Assembly (NCBI GenBank): GCA_021371795.1
Contig: JAJFVK010000004.1
Location: 1 to 64,000, forward strand
Direction: 5' to 3'
DNA: 64,000 nt
DNA from: Planctomycetaceae bacterium
Lineage (GTDB): Bacteria > Planctomycetota > Phycisphaerae > Sedimentisphaerales > UBA12454
Positions 35,138 through 45,016 of this stretch are shown here, in pieces (position 1 is the stretch's first letter; the number at the start of each line of letters is the position of its first letter). A program made the translations under genes and the position numbers. A model generated the notes under the pieces. The model was not told where the DNA came from and did not search any database. It saw only the letters and a list, made by a program, of their open reading frames with translations.

Positions 35138-36061
35138 TTATGCCTCGAATTCGCGCCAATAGCGGTATCGAACCGCCAGCCAATAGCCCCAAACCGACCC
35201 GATAAAGCCGAAAGCGACCATCTGAACCGGCAAAATAGCCAGAACCGTCTTTGTAAAGAATACTGCCGACCATGAACCGGCCATATATTCCAAGGTTGAT
35301 AGCTTAGCGTAAGTTATTATTGAAAATGTGCTTACAAGTGCTGTTCCAATTGCCGGCCAGATATAACCGGCTCCCAAAAATAGCTTGCCGCAAAAGCCGC
35401 AGGCCATAAATGCGATGATAACGCCGAATGCGATTTGCAGATTCGCCGGCTGACCGACAACAAAACCCGCTTTCTGATCATGATAGCTGATGTCCGATGC
35501 TAAAATATTGAGCAGATACGTTGCCGCGATGACAGTGCCTATAACTGTAACTGTAATGCGGGCAATGGGTTGAAGTCTTACCATTGCCTCGAATCTATCG
35601 GGCAAATCGAGTGTGTTTCTTCTGAAAAGTTTGTCAGCGGCATACGCGCCGATAACGCCAAGAAGGGCGAATGTAAGCCAAATGAAACCTTCGTAACGAA
35701 GTGCGTAATATACTGCCAACCTTGAACTTGCGGCAGGAGCAGCCTGGAAAAGAGTAGAAATAGCCGAGCTTTTAAGCGACCAGAATGTCATCCCGGCAGG
35801 TACTGCCAGAATACCCATTTGCATACCCAATGGCGTACAAACCGCCGAAGCTACGAAACCGGCAGCCAAAGCGAGTAGACCGCAAAGCATTAAATCCGAA
35901 AGACTTATACTTCCGGTGAAGAATGCGAAAACGCCGTTGTACGTTGGCTGAATACGTTCCCACGGCAGCAGCCCGACAAGCATAACGCCAATAGCCAGAG
36001 CCAAAGCGAGCCGAATTTTCGACAGCCAGGATAAATCGTTAGATATAAGTATTTCTTCCAT
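35138..36061 (-). CDS. Hypothetical polytopic membrane protein
   Basis: 307 residues with about eight membrane helices and no recognised motif. There are glycine-rich helices, for example Phe-Met-Ala-Cys-Gly-Phe-Cys-Gly-Lys-Leu-Phe-Leu-Gly-Ala-Gly. I know no family. It stands alone between csrA and a 229-bp gap that holds a CCCGC-AA-GCGGG hairpin but no gene. Probably lineage-specific. Confidence 0.7.
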   Translation of the reverse strand: MEEILISNDLSWLSKIRLALALAIGVMLVGLLPWERIQPTYNGVFAFFTGSISLSDLMLCGLLALAAGFVASAVCTPLGMQMGILAVPAGMTFWSLKSSAISTLFQAAPAASSRLAVYYALRYEGFIWLTFALLGVIGAYAADKLFRRNTLDLPDRFEAMVRLQPIARITVTVIGTVIAATYLLNILASDISYHDQKAGFVVGQPANLQIAFGVIIAFMACGFCGKLFLGAGYIWPAIGTALVSTFSIITYAKLSTLEYMAGSWSAVFFTKTVLAILPVQMVAFGFIGSVWGYWLAVRYRYWREFEA

Positions 36062-36290
36062 AGGCCAAAAGTTTACCGTGAATGCTCAAAATTTACAGCA
36101 AAAAAATGCGCAAAATCCTTGCAAACCTGCGTATTATTACACTCAAAAAGTATCAAATTGCATGTATTTACACGCGAAAACACCCAAATTGCCTATATTT
36201 AAACCTAAAAAGCTTTCCCGCAAGCGGGATTTCCGCTTCGCTTCAACAATAATCTGGCGTTTTTCGCAATTTCCGGCAGTGGTCAATTAT

Positions 36291-37331
36291 TTAATCTGCA
36301 ACGATAAATTTTTCCGCACCTTTGCTTTTTATCAATTTGTTTTTATCTTCAATGGGAACGATTATCGCTTCTGTGTTTTCGATTTTTTCAATCAACTCAA
36401 GACCTTTTGCCGCGCCCATAATATTTACCGCAGTTGAGAGTGCATCTGATTGAGTACCGTTCGGGCAGATAATCGTATCGCTTGAAATTAACTCGGCGCT
36501 TTGTTCTGTTTGCAGATTGAAGATATGGCTGAATTTTTTGCCGGCGATTTTGTAAAAGCGTTCGTAATTTCCGCTGGTCGAAGCGGCCATATCTGAAAGC
36601 TCCAGTTTCATAATGATATTGTCGGCTGCATCTCTCGACGGATTGCGAATCCCAATAATCCATTTGCCGCCATTTTGAGTTGTGCCGAAGCATCCGATTT
36701 GTCCGCCTAAATCAACGAGTCCGCCGGTTGCGCCGCGGCTTTCCATTATCGCCTGCGCCTTGTCAGCGGCAAACCCTTTTGCGATTCCACCCAAATCCAG
36801 CCGCATACCTTCGACTGCTAATTTTACGGAATAATCATTAGCGTCGAGGATTATTTTGTCGCAGCCGATAATTTTTTTCACATCGGCAAGCTGCTGTTCT
36901 GTCGGTATCGAATTTGCCTCTGCACATTTTCTCCACATATCCACAAGCGGCCCAACTGTGATATCAAACGCGCCATCGGTTAGTTTGCTGTAATAAATTG
37001 ATTTTTGCAGAATCTCGAACAAATCCCTGTCAACTTTTACCGGCTCTTTCGCCCCCTGACGATTAACGAGCGATAATTGTGAATTAGGGTCGAACCGGTT
37101 CATTAGTTTTTCAAGCCGATACACCTCATCAAACGCGGCGTTGATGCTTGCCTGTGCGGTTTTCTCATCCGGCCCAACCGCTATGATTTTCGCAATGGTG
37201 TTCATCACAAGCCTGTTTGGGCTTTCGACGGATACAAGCCGAGGTGCTTGCTGCATACGGGTTATCAGCAGATAAACAATACTTATGGCAATTAACGAGA
37301 TTGGCAAAATTTTAAATTTCTGATTTTTCAT
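36291..37331 (-). CDS. apbE: FAD:protein FMN transferase
   Basis: 346 residues. An N-terminal membrane anchor (about 8-25) is followed by the ApbE domain: Met-Asn-Arg-Phe-Asp-Pro-Asn-Ser-Gln-Leu-Ser, Gly-Ala-Phe-Asp-Ile-Thr-Val-Gly-Pro-Leu, Asp-Leu-Gly-Gly-Ile-Ala-Lys-Gly-Phe-Ala-Ala-Asp and Gly-Thr-Gln-Ser-Asp-Ala-Leu-Ser-Thr-Ala. It attaches FMN to threonine in RnfG, RnfD and similar proteins, which are encoded at 51.9-53.5 kb. The start is only 21 bp from the divergent radical-SAM gene. Confidence 0.93.
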   Translation of the reverse strand: MKNQKFKILPISLIAISIVYLLITRMQQAPRLVSVESPNRLVMNTIAKIIAVGPDEKTAQASINAAFDEVYRLEKLMNRFDPNSQLSLVNRQGAKEPVKVDRDLFEILQKSIYYSKLTDGAFDITVGPLVDMWRKCAEANSIPTEQQLADVKKIIGCDKIILDANDYSVKLAVEGMRLDLGGIAKGFAADKAQAIMESRGATGGLVDLGGQIGCFGTTQNGGKWIIGIRNPSRDAADNIIMKLELSDMAASTSGNYERFYKIAGKKFSHIFNLQTEQSAELISSDTIICPNGTQSDALSTAVNIMGAAKGLELIEKIENTEAIIVPIEDKNKLIKSKGAEKFIVAD

Positions 37332-37352
37332 ACTTTAGATTATAATAATAAA

Positions 37353-39074
37353 ATGAAGAATAAAAAAGTCAATATTTTGGATGATTTAATCCGGCAGCAG
37401 TTACTGCCGTTTGTGCGCACGCCGTCACGCTATATCGGCGGCGAAGTCAATCAGATAAAAAAAGATTTAGACAAATGCGATTTGAAAATCGGCCTTTGCT
37501 TCCCCGATGTATATGAAATCGGCGCAAGTCATACAGGCCTGGCGATTATATACGAAGCCCTGAACCGACAGCCGAACATTGCAGCAGAGCGGATTTTCCT
37601 GCCCTGGCACGATGCGCAGGATGTAATGAAGCAGAAATACATTCCGCTATATACGCTCGAATCGAAAGCCGCGGCAAAAGACTTCGACGTTATCGGGTTC
37701 AGCCTTACAAATGAGTTATGTTATACAAATGTATTGAACGCACTCGACCTTGTCGGCATTCCATTGCGCAGCGATGATCGCGGCGAAGATGACCCGATTA
37801 TTCTCGGCGGGGCTGGAATGGCGAATTGCTGTGAGCCGATTGCGCCGTTTTTTGATATGTTCCTTCTCGGCCAGGCCGAAGAAGCGATAGTTGAGTTGTC
37901 AAAATTTTTGGTTGAGAATAAAAATCTCTCGAAAAAAGATTTACTCGCCGAGGTTGCGAATAAATTTTCCTTTATTTATGTTCCGCCTTTTTATAAGGCG
38001 GGCATAACAAAAATTTCCGATGCGGTTGTCGATGATTTGGATACTTCAGTTGTCCCAGAAAAACCGATTGTGCCTTTTATGCAGCCGGTGCACGAACGGA
38101 TTAGTATTGAAGTTATGCGAGGCTGTCCCGGCCGGTGTAATTTCTGTCAGGCAAGTTTCTGCCGCAGACCGATTCGCTTTAGAAGTCCGCAGAGAATTTT
38201 GGAGATTGCCAAAAAAGTGTACGACGCCACAGGCTTTGATACGATTGGTCTGTTGAGTCTTTCAACGGCTGACTATCCATATCTTGAAGAAGTGATAGCT
38301 TCTCTCAACGAATATTTTGAGCCGAAGAAAGTTGGAATTTCGCTTCCGAGTTTGCGTGTTGATGTTCAGTTGAAACTGCTGCCGAAATTGGCGACATCAG
38401 TTCGCAAGAGCGGCTTGACAATCGCGGTCGAAGCGGCAAGTGAGCGGTTGAGAAAAATTATCAATAAGCCGATAACCGATGAAAATCTTTTCGCTGCGGT
38501 TGAAGAAGCGTATAGAAATGGTTTCGAGTCTGTGAAATTATATTTCATGACAGGCCTTCCTGGCGAGACGGAGGATGATATTAAAAATATCGTTAAGCTT
38601 TGTTTTGAGCTTGCGACATTGCGAAAGAAAGTTTGCAACAGAACCGCGAGTATCACCGCGGCCGTAAGCTGGTTTGTTCCGAAGCCTCACACGCCTTTCA
38701 GCTGGGCGCCGCAGCAGAGTGCGGAGTATTTCCAGCGGGCAAAGGAAATTATTCTTGATGAGAAAAAAAGGTTTGGCGCAAGATTTTTGAATTTTAAATT
38801 CCATCATATTCAGCGCAGTGTTCTCGAATCCGTGATAGGCCGCGGCGACAGAAAAATCGCTGATGTGATTGAGTATGCGTATAAGACCGGCGCGAGATTT
38901 GATTTGTGGGATGAGTGTTTCAATTTTGAAATCTGGGAAAAGGCGTTTGAGAATTTCGGTTTAAATGTCCATCAGCTTTCGGCAAGAAAATTTGAAGTTG
39001 ATGAAACTTTGCCGTGGGAGCATCTCGGCGGGCCGGATAAAAATTATTTGTTGAAACATCTGCAGCAAAACTAA
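37353..39074 (+). CDS. B12-binding radical SAM protein (TIGR03960-like)
   Basis: 573 residues. An N-terminal cobalamin-binding Rossmann region precedes the radical-SAM core with Arg-Gly-Cys-Pro-Gly-Arg-Cys-Asn-Phe-Cys (CxxxCxxC for the cluster) at about residue 255. The Leu-Ser-Leu-Ser-Thr-Ala-Asp-Tyr motif is typical of TIGR03960. In many bacteria this domain is fused to a TIGR03936/DUF2344 part, which is absent here and not seen nearby. Reaction unknown. Its 3' end overlaps the isochorismatase-like gene by 4 bp (convergent). Confidence 0.87.
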   Translation: MKNKKVNILDDLIRQQLLPFVRTPSRYIGGEVNQIKKDLDKCDLKIGLCFPDVYEIGASHTGLAIIYEALNRQPNIAAERIFLPWHDAQDVMKQKYIPLYTLESKAAAKDFDVIGFSLTNELCYTNVLNALDLVGIPLRSDDRGEDDPIILGGAGMANCCEPIAPFFDMFLLGQAEEAIVELSKFLVENKNLSKKDLLAEVANKFSFIYVPPFYKAGITKISDAVVDDLDTSVVPEKPIVPFMQPVHERISIEVMRGCPGRCNFCQASFCRRPIRFRSPQRILEIAKKVYDATGFDTIGLLSLSTADYPYLEEVIASLNEYFEPKKVGISLPSLRVDVQLKLLPKLATSVRKSGLTIAVEAASERLRKIINKPITDENLFAAVEEAYRNGFESVKLYFMTGLPGETEDDIKNIVKLCFELATLRKKVCNRTASITAAVSWFVPKPHTPFSWAPQQSAEYFQRAKEIILDEKKRFGARFLNFKFHHIQRSVLESVIGRGDRKIADVIEYAYKTGARFDLWDECFNFEIWEKAFENFGLNVHQLSARKFEVDETLPWEHLGGPDKNYLLKHLQQN

Positions 39075-39634
39075 ATTATTTTCGCCTCAATAGCGGAGGC
39101 AATTTCGTCAGTAGTTTTCATTTGTGCATATAAACCATTCAGAGCGGCCATAAAAGCGTCATGTACATCTGTCGCCGAAACCTTGTGGTTGTTAAACATC
39201 ACAGCTTTAGTTGCGCAGGCATCGTGAGCGACAAAGCATTCATATCCAAAATCGCAGGCCGCGCGAGCCGTCGCGTGTACGCACATGTGCGACATCATTC
39301 CGCAAATAATCAGATCATGAATGTTATGTTCCTGTAAAAATTTATTTAGCTCTGTATCTCTGAAACTATTCGGATAATGTTTGACGATGATTTTCTCGCC
39401 TGCGATTGGCGCAACGGAGTTATGAATCTCAACGCCTTTTGTGCCGGCGACAAAAAAAGTTGCGCCCGGCCGTTTGTTTATATGCTGAATATGAATGACA
39501 GGCAATTTTACTTTTCTTGCTGCGGCCAATAATTTAGCGGTATTGTTCGCGGCCTCAACTGTATTTTCCAATTCGAGTGCGCCGCCGGGAAAATAATCAT
39601 TTTGAATATCAATTAACAAAAGTGCAGTTTTCAT
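39071..39634 (-). CDS. Isochorismatase-family cysteine hydrolase
   Basis: 187 residues from ATG 39634, which overlaps the GNAT stop as ATGA. Catalytic Asp in Leu-Ile-Asp-Ile-Gln-Asn-Asp-Tyr, Lys in Ile-Val-Lys-His-Tyr and Cys in Met-Met-Ser-His-Met-Cys-Val form the cysteine-hydrolase triad. The family acts on nicotinamide, carbamoylsarcosine or isochorismate; Met-Ser-His-Met-Cys-Val does not decide the substrate. Last gene of the ftsH-to-isochorismatase run. Confidence 0.88.
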   Translation of the reverse strand: MKTALLLIDIQNDYFPGGALELENTVEAANNTAKLLAAARKVKLPVIHIQHINKRPGATFFVAGTKGVEIHNSVAPIAGEKIIVKHYPNSFRDTELNKFLQEHNIHDLIICGMMSHMCVHATARAACDFGYECFVAHDACATKAVMFNNHKVSATDVHDAFMAALNGLYAQMKTTDEIASAIEAKII

Positions 39635-40125
39635 TTTTTCCTCATACATTTCCATACTATCAGAGAACCGTCTTCCGGGTCTTCTCTTGTCCCTGTTTTT
39701 TTGAAACCGTTTTTCTCAAGCACACGCTGTGAAGCGATATTATCAACAGATGTTTCCGCGGTTACACCTTTTACTTCAGGCCTGTTGAAGGCTTCATTTA
39801 AAATCGCGGCAATACCTGCCGAAGCAAATCCTTTACCGCCGTATGAATCCAAAATTCCGTAACCGATATCTACCAGACCATTGTCTGGCGAATTTTTGAA
39901 ACAAGCCGAACCAACGATTGCTCCGTCAGATAAATTTTTGAAAAATCTCGGCAAGCACCAGAACCAATCCTGTCCGCTGCGATATCGCAACATTGCATCT
40001 TGTGCCACAACTTCAGGAAGCAGGTCTTTTGTAATTTCAAACATCAGACAGTGAGCAATTCCTTCAGCGAGAAATTTTTCAACTGCCTCCGGAGGCATTG
40101 CGACAAGTTCTATTTTATGGCTCAT
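39631..40125 (-). CDS. GNAT family N-acetyltransferase
   Basis: 164 residues in the RimJ/RimL-like group (Acetyltransf_3). The acetyl-CoA site is near Ser-Tyr-Gly-Gly-Lys-Gly-Phe-Ala-Ser (an Arg/Gln-x-x-Gly-x-Gly/Ala variant). Asn-Ile-Ala-Ser-Gln-Arg-Val-Leu-Glu-Lys-Asn-Gly-Phe is the family C-terminal motif. Substrate unknown. Overlaps the isochorismatase-like gene. Confidence 0.88.
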   Translation of the reverse strand: MSHKIELVAMPPEAVEKFLAEGIAHCLMFEITKDLLPEVVAQDAMLRYRSGQDWFWCLPRFFKNLSDGAIVGSACFKNSPDNGLVDIGYGILDSYGGKGFASAGIAAILNEAFNRPEVKGVTAETSVDNIASQRVLEKNGFKKTGTREDPEDGSLIVWKCMRKK

Positions 40126-40135
40126 AGATTAAAAA

Positions 40136-41812
40136 TTATTTCTTTTTATTAAACAACAGTACTCCGCAGGCTTCCTTAATCAGCACCAGACTCAACAGCA
40201 GAAAAACAGTTCCGCAAACGCCCGCGATGATAATGTCTATTTTCACAGTTTGGCCGTGCATAATCGCAGGCAGAGATTTGGCCAGCGGTGTAATTAAATT
40301 AACCAGCGACCACAGCGTCATTACGAGCATAAAAATCATTGGCACAATTGCGTAAATCGCTTTCTTTCCGGTTTTCTTCAGCCAGATTGAAACAGCCAAA
40401 AGCGTAAGCGCCGCCAGCAGTTGATTGCTGCTTCCGAAAATCGGCCATGCGACCAAATAACCTTTTTCCTTTACAAGCATCAGAAAAATAAACGGCAGCA
40501 CCAGACTCGCAACCGCTGCGATAACGCCGCCGATTCTGCTCTGCAAACCCGTCAATTCCTGAAAGATATAACGTGCAAGTCTTGTGCAGACATCGAGCGT
40601 GTCGTAAACAAATGTCGAGAAAACTAAAAGCGCGAAAGGAAAAGCCAGTTGAAATTTTACGCCGACAAGGCCGAGATATCGCGCGATTCCGTTTGCGTAA
40701 ATCAAATTCGGGTCGCCGCTGATAAGCGCATCGCCTTTTGGAAGAATCATAACTGTTATAAGCGCAAGTACTCCGACAAGACTTTCCAGAAGCATCGAGC
40801 CGTAGCCAATCGGCATTGCGTCTTTTTCTTTCGCGAGTTGTTTGGATGTTGTGCCGGAAGAGACTACGCCGTGAAAACCGGAGCACGCGCCGCACGCTAT
40901 AGTGATGAATAATGTCGGTATCAGCATTTTGCCGTTTGCAAGGCTTGCGAAACCATCGAGATTTACAGCCGGATATTGTACCGGAAATTTTCCGCTGAAT
41001 GCGCCGATAAATCCGACAATGATAACGGCATAGAGCATCCATCCGCCGAGATAACCTCGCGGCTGAAGCAGCAGCCACATCGGAATAACCGAAGCGACAA
41101 AACAATACGCCAGCAGAATCACATCCCATTGCTTAACAGAAAGACTCGCCAGCGCATCAAGAACAACCTGCGGACATCTGTGCCCATACCAAACAATAAA
41201 TAAAACCAGCGGAACAAAAATTATCGTTGCCAGTGTGAGATTGATTTTGAAACGGTAAAGTAAAATTCCCAGCGCTATCGCGAGCAGCAGATACATAATA
41301 GAAGACGCGGCGACCGCCGGCCCGTACGCTTCGCTTTGTACTGTGGTTTTAAATGTGTTGGCGGTTATGTCTGTAAAAGCGATGATAACATAAATCAGCG
41401 TAAGCCACACAAAGATAAGAAAACTTATGTAAACTGATTTTGGCGTATATTGTTTGACAATTTCGCCGATACTCGCGGCCTTGTGACGAACCGAAGCGAC
41501 CAGACTGTAAAAATCGTGAACTCCGCCGATGAATATTGCGCCGATAACAAGCCAAAGAAGCGCAGGCAGCCAGCCGAACCAAAGTCCCGCAAGTACAGGC
41601 CCGACAATCGGCCCCGCCGCGGCAATCGCTGAAAAATGCTGACCGAGAAGCATCTGCATTTTCGCCGGCACATAATCAACGCCGTCGTTTATTTCCACAG
41701 CCGGGGTTTTACTGGAATCATCAAGATTCATCTGTTTGGCAATAACGCGTCCATAAGTGCGATAGCCAATAAACAAAATTACCATTGTCAAAATTACAAT
41801 TAGCGGAATCAT
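40136..41812 (-). CDS. cstA: CstA/BtsT-type transporter (carbon starvation protein)
   Basis: 558 residues with about 15 membrane helices. CstA hallmarks include Asp-Gly-Val-Asp-Tyr-Val-Pro, His-Phe-Ala/Ser-Ala-Ile-Ala-Ala-Ala-Gly-Pro-Ile-Val-Gly-Pro, Gly-Gly-Val-His-Asp-Phe and Gly-Ala-Cys-Ser-Gly-Phe-His. Family members import peptides or pyruvate. It is shorter than E. coli CstA (about 700), matching the compact class. Within the minus-strand run between LOG and GNAT genes. Confidence 0.9.
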   Translation of the reverse strand: MIPLIVILTMVILFIGYRTYGRVIAKQMNLDDSSKTPAVEINDGVDYVPAKMQMLLGQHFSAIAAAGPIVGPVLAGLWFGWLPALLWLVIGAIFIGGVHDFYSLVASVRHKAASIGEIVKQYTPKSVYISFLIFVWLTLIYVIIAFTDITANTFKTTVQSEAYGPAVAASSIMYLLLAIALGILLYRFKINLTLATIIFVPLVLFIVWYGHRCPQVVLDALASLSVKQWDVILLAYCFVASVIPMWLLLQPRGYLGGWMLYAVIIVGFIGAFSGKFPVQYPAVNLDGFASLANGKMLIPTLFITIACGACSGFHGVVSSGTTSKQLAKEKDAMPIGYGSMLLESLVGVLALITVMILPKGDALISGDPNLIYANGIARYLGLVGVKFQLAFPFALLVFSTFVYDTLDVCTRLARYIFQELTGLQSRIGGVIAAVASLVLPFIFLMLVKEKGYLVAWPIFGSSNQLLAALTLLAVSIWLKKTGKKAIYAIVPMIFMLVMTLWSLVNLITPLAKSLPAIMHGQTVKIDIIIAGVCGTVFLLLSLVLIKEACGVLLFNKKK

Positions 41813-41830
41813 AGTGTGTCCTGAAAAAAA

Positions 41831-42553
41831 TTATTTTTTATAACAGAATGGATGCAAAGGCTTTTTCAATCCTGCCGGTTCCTGTATTCCACCTTGTTTA
41901 CCGGACTGCTGAAATTCGATAATTATGTCCGCGGCTTTCTGCGGGTCGTCGCAGACGGTGAAAACATCCATATCATTCTGGCCAATATATTTGTGTTTTT
42001 TGAGCATTGTCTTTTTCATCCAATCCACAAGACCGCCCCAATATTCGCTGCCCATAAGAATTACCGGAAAATACGCCTGTTTGAATGTCTGTATCAAAAC
42101 CAGTGCTTCGCTGAATTCGTCAACTGTGCCGTATCCGCCCGGAAAGGCGATAAAGCCGTTGGCGTATTTGAGGAACATCACTTTTCTGCAAAAGAAATAT
42201 TTGAAGTGCAGAGAAAGGTTTTGATATTGATTTGGTTTTTGTTCGTGCGGCAAATCGATATTCAGGCCGACGCTTTTCCCGCCGACTTTAGCAGCGCCTT
42301 TGTTCGCGGCTTCCATAATACCGCCGCCGCCGCCGCTGATGATTGCGAAGCCTGCCTTTGCCAGAATCTCCGCTGTTTTTACAGTGAGCTTGTAATACTT
42401 ATCATTCTTTTTTGTTCGTGCCGAGCCGAATATGGAAACCGCAGGCCCTATTGTCGCAAGCTCTTCAAACGCTTCGACGAATTCAGCCATTATTCTGAAC
42501 ACGCGCCATGTTTCTTCTGCCTCAACGCCGAACCTGTCTATTTTGTCGCTCAT
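41831..42553 (-). CDS. LOG family protein (TIGR00730 phosphoribohydrolase-like)
   Basis: 240 residues; Rossmann fold with Gly-Gly-Gly-Gly-Gly-Ile-Met-Glu-Ala and the active-site Pro-Gly-Gly-Tyr-Gly-Thr-Val-Asp-Glu. LOG proteins hydrolyse nucleoside 5'-monophosphates; some annotations call them lysine decarboxylase, wrongly. Start preceded by AAAGGA; 13 bp downstream of nth, so cotranscribed. Confidence 0.9.
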   Translation of the reverse strand: MSDKIDRFGVEAEETWRVFRIMAEFVEAFEELATIGPAVSIFGSARTKKNDKYYKLTVKTAEILAKAGFAIISGGGGGIMEAANKGAAKVGGKSVGLNIDLPHEQKPNQYQNLSLHFKYFFCRKVMFLKYANGFIAFPGGYGTVDEFSEALVLIQTFKQAYFPVILMGSEYWGGLVDWMKKTMLKKHKYIGQNDMDVFTVCDDPQKAADIIIEFQQSGKQGGIQEPAGLKKPLHPFCYKK

Positions 42554-42566
42554 AGCGATTCCTTTC

Positions 42567-43253
42567 TTATAATAATTTCGGATTATCTATCGCAGGGCAG
42601 TATTTCGCAATCTGGCAGACATCGCATTTTGGTTTTCTTGCCTGACAGATATTTCTGCCGTGAAAAACAATCAGATGACTGAACAGCGTCCAGTTTTTCT
42701 TCGGTACAATTTCCATAAGGTCGAATTCGAGTTTAACAGGGTCGCTGTTTTCCGAAAGCGCCAGCCGTCGGCTCAATCTTATTACGTGAGTATCGCACAC
42801 AACGCCCGGCGTGTCAAACGCATTGCCCAGCAGCACATTCGCGGTTTTTCTGCCAACGCCGTTGAGCGTAAGCAGTTCATCCATTGTTGATGGAACTTTG
42901 CCGCTGAAGTTATCGATGAGTTTTTGACAGGCGTTTTTAATATTGAATGCCTTATTGCGGTAGAAGCCGGTAGTTTTTACATCCTGTTCGATTTGCTCAA
43001 GCGGTGCGTTTGCCCAGTCGGCAGCGGTCTTGTATTTTTTGAAAAGCGTTTTTGTAACGATGTTCACCCGCACATCGGTACACTGCGCCGAAAGAATCGT
43101 TGCGACAAGCAGCTCAAGCGGATTTATGTGGTCCAGCGCGCATTTTGCGTTCGGATATGTTTTTTTCAATATTGGAAAAATCGCTTTTACTCGTTCAGCA
43201 GCTTGTTGTTTGTCTATTTTCAAAGTATTTTTTTTACTCATTTTTTCTGCCAT
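42567..43253 (-). CDS. nth: Endonuclease III
   Basis: 228 residues. Helix-hairpin-helix Leu-Asn-Gly-Val-Gly-Arg-Lys-Thr-Ala with catalytic Lys, catalytic Asp in Val-Cys-Asp-Thr-His-Val, and the 4Fe-4S motif Cys-x6-Cys-x2-Cys-x5-Cys at the C-terminus are all present. It removes oxidised pyrimidines. The start lies inside the end of dsbD (20-bp overlap); Met5 (43241) is an alternative. Confidence 0.94.
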   Translation of the reverse strand: MAEKMSKKNTLKIDKQQAAERVKAIFPILKKTYPNAKCALDHINPLELLVATILSAQCTDVRVNIVTKTLFKKYKTAADWANAPLEQIEQDVKTTGFYRNKAFNIKNACQKLIDNFSGKVPSTMDELLTLNGVGRKTANVLLGNAFDTPGVVCDTHVIRLSRRLALSENSDPVKLEFDLMEIVPKKNWTLFSHLIVFHGRNICQARKPKCDVCQIAKYCPAIDNPKLL

Positions 43254-44979
43254 CTGTAAGACTCTTCAATGTTGTTATAAGCTCGTTTTTAATCAGGTTT
43301 CCTCGTAATCTTACGGGTTCACGTTTTGGCAGAAGCAAAATAGTAACTGGTATAGCAGGTTCATTATAAATGTTTTTTAAAGCGGTGTCTGCCGGGCCAA
43401 AATCTGTAGTATCAGCCATGATTGCAAGAACGCCTTTCTGTTTTATTAAATCAGCCACCTCTTGACTGGAATAAACAGTTTTATCTAATATCTTGCAGGA
43501 AAAACACCAAGTAGCAGTAAATTTTATTAGAACGGGTTTGCCATAGTTTTGTGATTGAGTTATCATGTTGGCGTCGTAAGGCTGCCAGTTAATCGATCTT
43601 TTTTGCGGAGCGGTCAAAAGAAAAAACGAAAAAATCAAAGCCAGCAGTACAGCGATGAATCTGATTGAATATTTTTTCGCCTGTGGAGTGTCATAACTTA
43701 CGCATACTCCCCACAGCCATACGCAAACTGTAAGTACAACTGTATAGTAAAGAATATTTATAATTTTATCTTCACCTAACGATTTTAGAAACCCCACACC
43801 AAGAATTAGCAAAATAAAACCAGTGGCGTGTTTGAATAATTCCATCCATCGGCCAGGCTTTGGAATTTCATTAAGCAGTTTTGGAATCATTGTGAGTATG
43901 ACATAAGGCGCCGCCATCCCAACGCCAATTAGAAGTATTGTTATTGTGGCCAGTGGGATTGGTTGCGTTTGTGCCCAGGCGAGAACAAAAGTAAGAATTG
44001 CGAAACTGCAGGGCGTACTCAAAACCGCGGCGAGAAAGCCCATACCAACAGAGCCGATGAAGCCGCCTTTTTGTTTGCCGCTGCTGACTGATGCGGGAAT
44101 GCCGAAACTAAACAGTCCAAACATATACAGCGCAAGTAAAACAATTAGAAGAGACATACCGGTTCTGAAAACAGGATTTCTGAATTGGTCTGCCCATTGA
44201 AACACAAGGCCGAAGCTCAACTTGAGAATAATATTTACCGCCGCCAACACCGCGAAGAATAAAATTATGCCCAGCCCGAACGCTACGCCGAGCGCAAGAC
44301 TTTTCGCTTTGCCACGTTGTGCCTGTGTTACTAACCGCATTACGATAATCGGCAATATCGGCCAAACACAAGGCATAACATTCAAAAGCAAACCGGCAAG
44401 TATCGCCAAAGGTAAAATGATATGTTTAGCCGTCATCGGTGCGACGACGTTCTGGCTTTGTGCAATTTTCATTGTTTGCGAAGGAATGTCAAACACCGGC
44501 GAATCCATTTGTGCATCCGCGGAGATTGTTATTGTTTTGGAAAGCTGATAGTTTGCTTTCTTGCATAACTGATTATTGCACGCCACGCCTTCAATCACGA
44601 TGTTCACATCCGCGGTTGTACTGTTTGCGTCCGTAGTAAATGGAATGAAAACGCTGAATGTCTCACTGTAAACATTTATGTTTTGATTTGTTAATTTGTC
44701 AAAGTATGGATGCGATTTTGTAAACACAGGTTTGGAAAAATATAGTTTGTTTCCTTGTGCGGTGATTTTGAGTGCGTTTTCACCGTCAGCGTAAAAATGC
44801 CAGTCTTTTGCAACGTCTAATTTTATTTCTATTGCGCTGCTTACGCCGGGCGTAACAGCAGGATGCTGAAGAATAATTTGTATTGCCGCAAGTTCGTCGC
44901 TTACCTGTTCAGCCGCCGTGCAGAAAACCGTCGGCAAAAACGCTGCGATTATTAACGGTATAAACAGTTTTCTGTTCAT
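43234..44979 (-). CDS. dsbD: Thiol:disulfide interchange protein DsbD
   Basis: 581 residues from ATG 44979. A signal peptide precedes an N-terminal alpha domain with Val-Ala-Cys-Asn-Asn-Gln-Leu-Cys. The eight-helix CcdA-like core has Met-Pro-Cys-Val-Trp-Pro and Ser-Thr-Pro-Cys-Ser, and the C-terminal thioredoxin domain has Trp-Cys-Phe-Ser-Cys-Lys. It passes electrons from cytoplasmic thioredoxin to the periplasm. All three redox pairs are intact. It follows ftsH by 37 bp and overlaps nth. Confidence 0.92.
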   Translation of the reverse strand: MNRKLFIPLIIAAFLPTVFCTAAEQVSDELAAIQIILQHPAVTPGVSSAIEIKLDVAKDWHFYADGENALKITAQGNKLYFSKPVFTKSHPYFDKLTNQNINVYSETFSVFIPFTTDANSTTADVNIVIEGVACNNQLCKKANYQLSKTITISADAQMDSPVFDIPSQTMKIAQSQNVVAPMTAKHIILPLAILAGLLLNVMPCVWPILPIIVMRLVTQAQRGKAKSLALGVAFGLGIILFFAVLAAVNIILKLSFGLVFQWADQFRNPVFRTGMSLLIVLLALYMFGLFSFGIPASVSSGKQKGGFIGSVGMGFLAAVLSTPCSFAILTFVLAWAQTQPIPLATITILLIGVGMAAPYVILTMIPKLLNEIPKPGRWMELFKHATGFILLILGVGFLKSLGEDKIINILYYTVVLTVCVWLWGVCVSYDTPQAKKYSIRFIAVLLALIFSFFLLTAPQKRSINWQPYDANMITQSQNYGKPVLIKFTATWCFSCKILDKTVYSSQEVADLIKQKGVLAIMADTTDFGPADTALKNIYNEPAIPVTILLLPKREPVRLRGNLIKNELITTLKSLTDGRKNE

Positions 44980-45016
44980 TCCATCATCCATAATCCATAA
45001 TCCGAATTTTATAATG

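Noticed and set aside
36062-36290. Gene in the plus frame 36078-36437
   Set aside because: It has no ribosome binding site, overlaps the end of apbE on the other strand, and translates to biased, motif-free sequence.
41852-42682. 276-codon plus-strand frame opposite the LOG gene and the nth end
   Set aside because: It spans two real minus-strand genes and their junction, which a genuine gene would not be expected to do.
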